From Thiobacillus sp. (GTDB lineage Bacteria > Pseudomonadota > Gammaproteobacteria > Burkholderiales > Thiobacillaceae), in NCBI GenBank assembly GCA_024710445.1, contig JANJUT010000018.1, forward strand, positions 1 through 9,436: DNA of 9,436 bases, in the 5' to 3' direction. How positions within the stretch are numbered: position 1 is the stretch's first letter; each line of letters starts with the position of its first letter. The notes under the pieces were generated by a model that was not told where the DNA came from, did no database searches, and saw only the letters and a program-made list of their open reading frames with translations. This document shows positions 6,394 through 9,436 of the stretch, one piece after another. The position numbers were made by a program, and so were the translations under genes.

Positions 6394-6948
6394 TCAGTTG
6401 CCCTGTTCTGGATCTTCGCGATTGAGACCAAAGATCAATGAGGCGATCCGGCGCCCCTCAAAAGCAACATCCGACGGAATCGTCGCTTCATGGGCAAATC
6501 CAGACTTCAACAACGCCTTGGCCGAGCCCGGGTTGGTTTCATAACAGCCGGCCGTAACCTTGGCAAGGCCGAGGTCCTGCATGCCATACCGGCAGGTCTC
6601 GGTTATCGCTTCGGTGGCGTAGCCTTGACCCCAGGACGCCTTGTCACCAATCAGGAACCCGACAGTTGCACGCGAATGAGGCGCAACAATAGGCCCCAGC
6701 TTGATATTGCCAATATGACGGCCGTCCTTTTTTGTGACAATACCGAGCATCAGATTGACCGGGCTTTCATTAACTGACTTGATGAAGGCTACCAGTTCCT
6801 GTACATCCTTTACCTCAGAAAAACGAATTTCCAGATACCGATTAATTTCCGGGTCACGCAACCAGGACAGATAAGTGTCGGTTGCATCGTCCGCATGCAG
6901 GGTTCGCAGGATCAGGCGTGGGGTTTCGAGGGCTTTGGCAAGAATCAT
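6394..6948 (-). CDS. GNAT-family N-acetyltransferase (RimJ/RimL-like), probably acting on a sugar or glycan precursor
   Basis: 184 residues, one GNAT domain. It begins LETPRLILRTLHADDA, the usual RimJ/RimL-type N-terminus, then YLSWLRDPEINRYLE (26-40). The acetyl-CoA pyrophosphate-binding loop is WGQGYATEA at 106-114, and the late motif NPGSAKALLKSGF is at 139-151. It starts 2 bases after the hisF-like stop, so it is co-transcribed with the acetamidino genes. GNAT enzymes of this subtype occur in amino-sugar and nonulosonate clusters, where they acetylate an amino group on a nucleotide sugar. That substrate is inferred from context only. Ribosomal-protein acetylation is the formal alternative but fits the neighbourhood poorly. 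The Shine-Dalgarno is weak, which suggests coupling to the gene in front. Confidence 0.85.
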   Translation of the reverse strand: MILAKALETPRLILRTLHADDATDTYLSWLRDPEINRYLEIRFSEVKDVQELVAFIKSVNESPVNLMLGIVTKKDGRHIGNIKLGPIVAPHSRATVGFLIGDKASWGQGYATEAITETCRYGMQDLGLAKVTAGCYETNPGSAKALLKSGFAHEATIPSDVAFEGRRIASLIFGLNREDPEQGN

Positions 6949-6950
6949 GA

Positions 6951-7709
6951 CTAGACCACTTTAAACTGTAATCCATAATTACTGAGGAAAGCCTTTGCAC
7001 GCATCGGATTGCTGTCAGAAAAATTGAACAGGCTGCCGCAGGCAAGGGCACTCACATCCGTTTCAAGGAAGGCCTCCTTGAGGTGGTTGTACTGTCCCGA
7101 TCCACCGCAGCCAATCACCGGGACGGTGGCTACAGAACAGGCCAGCTTCAGCAGCGGGAGATCGAAGCCTTCCATGGTGCCATCCTGGTCCACTGACTGG
7201 ATCAGGAATTCGCCCGCGCCGGCAGTCTCGCAGGCGTGCAGGTGATCCTCGATGCTGACGGCCGCGACCCGGGTCGCACCATGGGAAACAGCCTGGTAGC
7301 CACCATCATGGCGCTTCGCGTCCACGCCAATCACAACGGCCTGCTTGCCGAAACGGTCAGCTACGCGGCTGATCAGGTCGAGATGGCTATAGGCTGCGCT
7401 GTTGATGACGACCTTGTCGGCACCGTTCTGGATCAGGAAGGCAGCGTCCTCAAAGCTGCGAATACCCCCACCGACGGACAGCGGCATGAAGCAGACCTCG
7501 GAGACCCTGTGAAGCAATTCGGCCAGCGGTTTGACCGAAGTGTCGTCGCGGGCGATATTGAGGAAAATCAACTCATCAGCGTATTGCGAATTGTAGACTG
7601 CGGCACTTTTGACGGGATCGCCGACATCGCGCCCCCCCCCGAAGTTGATGCTCTTGACGAGGCGACCGTTCAGCAGCAGCAGGACAGGGATAATGCGACG
7701 CTTCAGCAT
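6951..7709 (-). CDS. hisF2: HisF-like (HisF2/AglZ-type) subunit of an acetamidino-modification synthase
   Basis: 252 residues, a TIM-barrel aligning end to end with HisF (imidazole glycerol phosphate synthase cyclase). Conserved parts include VKSINF, GDPVKSA (30-36), SVGGGIRSFEDA (78-89), GADKVVIN (96-103, Asp98 at the HisH interface), GVDAKRHDG (Asp130 present) and SVDQDGTMEGFD (172-183). HisF's catalytic Asp11 is replaced by Leu (IIPVLLL instead of IIACLDV). This is the pattern I associate with HisF2 proteins of sugar clusters and fits a protein that no longer cyclises the histidine intermediate. Its likely role is to pass HisH-made ammonia to the neighbouring N-acetyl sugar amidotransferase. 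The start at 7709 aligns with HisF Met1, overlaps the hisH stop by 7 bases and has GGGACGGA upstream. The in-frame ATG at 7727 would add six unmatched residues. Codons 24-26 (Gly-Gly-Gly) form an uninterrupted G9 tract. Confidence 0.93.
   Translation of the reverse strand: MLKRRIIPVLLLLNGRLVKSINFGGGRDVGDPVKSAAVYNSQYADELIFLNIARDDTSVKPLAELLHRVSEVCFMPLSVGGGIRSFEDAAFLIQNGADKVVINSAAYSHLDLISRVADRFGKQAVVIGVDAKRHDGGYQAVSHGATRVAAVSIEDHLHACETAGAGEFLIQSVDQDGTMEGFDLPLLKLACSVATVPVIGCGGSGQYNHLKEAFLETDVSALACGSLFNFSDSNPMRAKAFLSNYGLQFKVV
7632..7640 (-). repeat. G9 homopolymer within the hisF-like coding region
   Basis: Nine C on the plus strand, read as GGG GGG GGG (codons 24-26) in the hisF-like gene. A one-base change would truncate the protein near its N-terminus, so this is a candidate slipped-strand site. 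Confidence 0.9.
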
Positions 7710-8320
7710 GTTCCGTCCCAGCGGCAAAAATTCTCAATCAGGCGCAGGCCGTTGACCTGGCTTTTTTCAGGGTGAAACTGAACGCCGACCACATTGGCAC
7801 GACCGATTGCAGCCGTAACCAACCCGCCATAATCTGTGGTGGCCAGCACATCCAATGCGTTGTCGCACCGAACAGCATAGGAGTGCACGAAATAGAAATC
7901 GCACCTGGTCTTGATACCGGAAAAAACAGGATGCGGCCGGCTCACATCGAGTTCATTCCAGCCGACGTGCGGAATCCTCAGGCCAGGCCCGACATCAAGA
8001 CGCGTAACGCGGCCCTCGATCAGTCCAAGGCCGTGATGCATGCCCCCTTCTTCGCCGATCCCCATCATCAATTGCATGCCAAGGCAGGTTCCCAGCAAGG
8101 GACGGCCTCCCTTGGCAAAATCGAGGATAGGGTCTCGCAACTGGCGCTTCTCGAGTTCCGGCACTGCGGCGCCAAAATTACCAACGCCAGGAATGATCAG
8201 ATGGGTCAAATCATCAAACGCAGCAGCACTATCCACGACCACAGGGTCGAAACCGTTCTGGTAGACGGCATTGCAGACGGACCGCAAGTTGCCCATACCA
8301 ATATCCAGAATGCCTATCAT
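7703..8320 (-). CDS. hisH2: HisH-like glutamine amidotransferase subunit (acetamidino-modification pathway)
   Basis: 205 residues, a complete class I glutaminase. It hydrolyses glutamine to glutamate and ammonia. The catalytic triad is Cys79 in GTCLGMQ, His183 and Glu185 in VQFHPEKS. The oxyanion-strand region IIPGVGNFGAAV (42-53), the HVGWNEL (118-124) motif specific to HisH, and FVHSYAV (144-150) are all present. Lys186, right after HPE, matches the HisH residue that pairs with HisF Asp98, and both are conserved here. Position between a sugar amidotransferase and a HisF with a lost catalytic Asp, with no other his gene in sight, argues for the O-antigen/nonulosonate ammonia-donor role (as P. 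aeruginosa HisH2) rather than histidine synthesis. The start at 8320 gives the canonical MIGILDIGMGNLRSV. A 34-base gap separates it from the upstream stop, and its Shine-Dalgarno is poor. Confidence 0.94.
   Translation of the reverse strand: MIGILDIGMGNLRSVCNAVYQNGFDPVVVDSAAAFDDLTHLIIPGVGNFGAAVPELEKRQLRDPILDFAKGGRPLLGTCLGMQLMMGIGEEGGMHHGLGLIEGRVTRLDVGPGLRIPHVGWNELDVSRPHPVFSGIKTRCDFYFVHSYAVRCDNALDVLATTDYGGLVTAAIGRANVVGVQFHPEKSQVNGLRLIENFCRWDGTC
7712..7719 (-). promoter_or_regulatory. Ribosome binding site of the hisF-like gene
   Basis: GGGACGGA just upstream of the ATG at 7709, within the end of the hisH-like gene. It supports 7709 as the start rather than 7727. Confidence 0.5.
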
Positions 8321-8354
8321 GAAAGCACCGTGAGGACGGATGAACCGCGCCTGT

Positions 8355-9436
8355 TCATCCCTTCACAATGGGGATGGTCTTGCGTCGGATTCCACGATTA
8401 TCCTCGGGTTCGCGATACCAGTTGTCATAATCCGCAGTACGCGGCGCATATGGCGCGTTGAAATCAGGCACATAGGGCGGCACGACCGTCTTGGCAACGA
8501 TGTCGTTGAATTCGTTCTCGCTGATGCCAAGATATTCGAGGAAGAGCGTCAGCGATGGTGGCTTCTTGCCCTCGTACTGTTCGATCAGCAGGCGCGCTTT
8601 TTCCTGGGTAATGCGCCCATTGCGGAGGTCCAACGCAGTCATCTGCGTGACGCGGCCGTACCCGCGCTTGAGGTACTTGATGTAGTCGCGAACGCCCTGG
8701 AGATGGCATTCGATTTTTTCATACGGATACTCTTCCCATGGAATGCCTTCAACCTGATCCCCCTTCCATCCCAGTTCAGACTGAATCAGGGCAACCTGCT
8801 TCTTGACGTCCCAGGGAATGAAGGAGCCCAGACAAACAGAGCGGTATCCAAGCTTCTTGAGATCCCGCATCGGTGGATAAGTAAAGGGCTTGAGATCTCG
8901 CGGATCGAATTCGAAATCAGTGGCGATCATGCCCGCCATGTCTTCCGCAGTGATGCCAAGGTTGGTTGAGCGGTTGAATTTTTCCTCGTCCACCTCCTCG
9001 ATCTCGTTATCGCGATAGTCGTAATAGGCCGTGTATTCAGAAGAAGGTTCGCCCCAAAAGATCAAAGGCACCTGCTGCTGGATGGCGACATGCATGGGAT
9101 AGGAGTAGATGCCTGTGTGGCAGTGCCAGCAGAAGTCGCCTTTGCGCACCAGGGACTCCAGCATCAAGCGCTTAACCAACTGCCAGTTCGGCGTGAAACT
9201 CAACACATCCACCCCGAGCTTGCGAAACGTGCGCTCGTTGTTCTTGAGCAAGCCTTGACGCATGAAGCCATGATTGAACTGGACGACCAGAGGCTTCAGG
9301 CCGTATTCCTTCATCAGGTAATGCAACGTAAAAGTGCTGTCCTTGCCCCCGGAAAATGGCACGATGCAGTCGTAGGCATATTTGCCTCGATACTGCTCCA
9401 CCAACATATCGAGTTGTTCCTTACGGCCACTCCAGT
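8355..9436 (-). CDS. wbpG: N-acetyl sugar amidotransferase (WbpG/PseA family), 5' end beyond the window
   Basis: The frame runs off the right edge. About 359 residues are visible, and the in-frame codons before the ATG at 9407 read WSGRKEQLD, fitting the family's 'W..R..EL..L...YR' helix, so 9407 is internal. The PP-loop ATP-pyrophosphatase motif SGGKDS lies 19-24 residues after that Met (VPFSGGKDSTFTLHY). VVQFNHGF, the CWHCHTG cysteine pair, FWGEPSSEY and LGSFIPWDVKKQV follow, all typical of the family. The missing part should be roughly 40 residues with an N-terminal cysteine-rich motif. The enzyme activates an N-acetyl group with ATP and replaces its oxygen with ammonia from the HisH/HisF pair, giving an acetamidino sugar. 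Known substrates are a ManNAc3NAc-uronate derivative (WbpG) and CMP-pseudaminic acid (PseA). Which sugar is used here cannot be told. The gene symbol denotes the family. Confidence 0.92.
   Translation of the reverse strand, partial: WSGRKEQLDMLVEQYRGKYAYDCIVPFSGGKDSTFTLHYLMKEYGLKPLVVQFNHGFMRQGLLKNNERTFRKLGVDVLSFTPNWQLVKRLMLESLVRKGDFCWHCHTGIYSYPMHVAIQQQVPLIFWGEPSSEYTAYYDYRDNEIEEVDEEKFNRSTNLGITAEDMAGMIATDFEFDPRDLKPFTYPPMRDLKKLGYRSVCLGSFIPWDVKKQVALIQSELGWKGDQVEGIPWEEYPYEKIECHLQGVRDYIKYLKRGYGRVTQMTALDLRNGRITQEKARLLIEQYEGKKPPSLTLFLEYLGISENEFNDIVAKTVVPPYVPDFNAPYAPRTADYDNWYREPEDNRGIRRKTIPIVKG

Noticed and set aside
6951..8320. Histidine biosynthesis operon fragment
   Set aside because: Only hisH- and hisF-like genes are present, HisF lacks Asp11, and both flank a sugar amidotransferase, so a glycan role is better supported.
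8340..8969. Plus-strand open frame of 209 codons opposite the amidotransferase
   Set aside because: Shadow of the PP-loop amidotransferase gene, with no recognisable motif.

Overview
The window is a stretch of a surface-polysaccharide (O-antigen, capsule or glycoprotein-glycan) gene cluster from a Gram-negative, probably proteobacterial, organism. All eleven genes lie on the minus strand, so the biological reading order runs from the right end to the left end. Coding density is very high. No rRNA, tRNA, mobile element, CRISPR array or phage gene is visible. The exact taxon cannot be read from the sequence. The moderately GC-rich coding and the gene families fit a beta- or gammaproteobacterium.

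Right part (about 6394-9436): an acetamidino-modification module. It begins with a 5'-truncated N-acetyl sugar amidotransferase (WbpG/PseA family, PP-loop SGGKDS), followed by a HisH-type glutaminase and a HisF-type partner. The HisF homologue has Leu where histidine-pathway HisF has its catalytic Asp11, so the pair most likely serves only to feed ammonia to the amidotransferase. A GNAT acetyltransferase follows HisF by 2 bases.

Middle and left part (about 1-6253), after a 140-base gap: a 546-residue protein that looks like a GT-B/capsule-type glycosyltransferase. It is followed by CDP-glucose pathway genes: glucose-1-phosphate cytidylyltransferase (rfbF), CDP-glucose 4,6-dehydratase (rfbG), an RmlC-like 3,5-epimerase, a zinc-containing sugar C-methyltransferase (TylCIII/TcaB9 type), a short-chain dehydrogenase/reductase, and the beginning of a probable second methyltransferase cut by the left end. 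Six consecutive genes here (five junctions) are joined by 4-base ATGA stop/start overlaps, which implies one translationally coupled unit.

Taken together, the left cassette predicts this route: glucose-1-P to CDP-glucose, to CDP-4-keto-6-deoxyglucose, then epimerisation, C-3 methylation, 4-keto reduction and possibly a further methylation. The product would be a CDP-linked branched 6-deoxy-3-C-methyl hexose. The gene set matches what would be needed for CDP-vinelose (6-deoxy-3-C-methyl-2-O-methyl-hexose, known chemically from Azotobacter) or a relative. The sugar identity is inference. Also notable are a nine-G homopolymer inside the hisF-like gene and an eight-C homopolymer inside the epimerase gene, both possible slippage sites.
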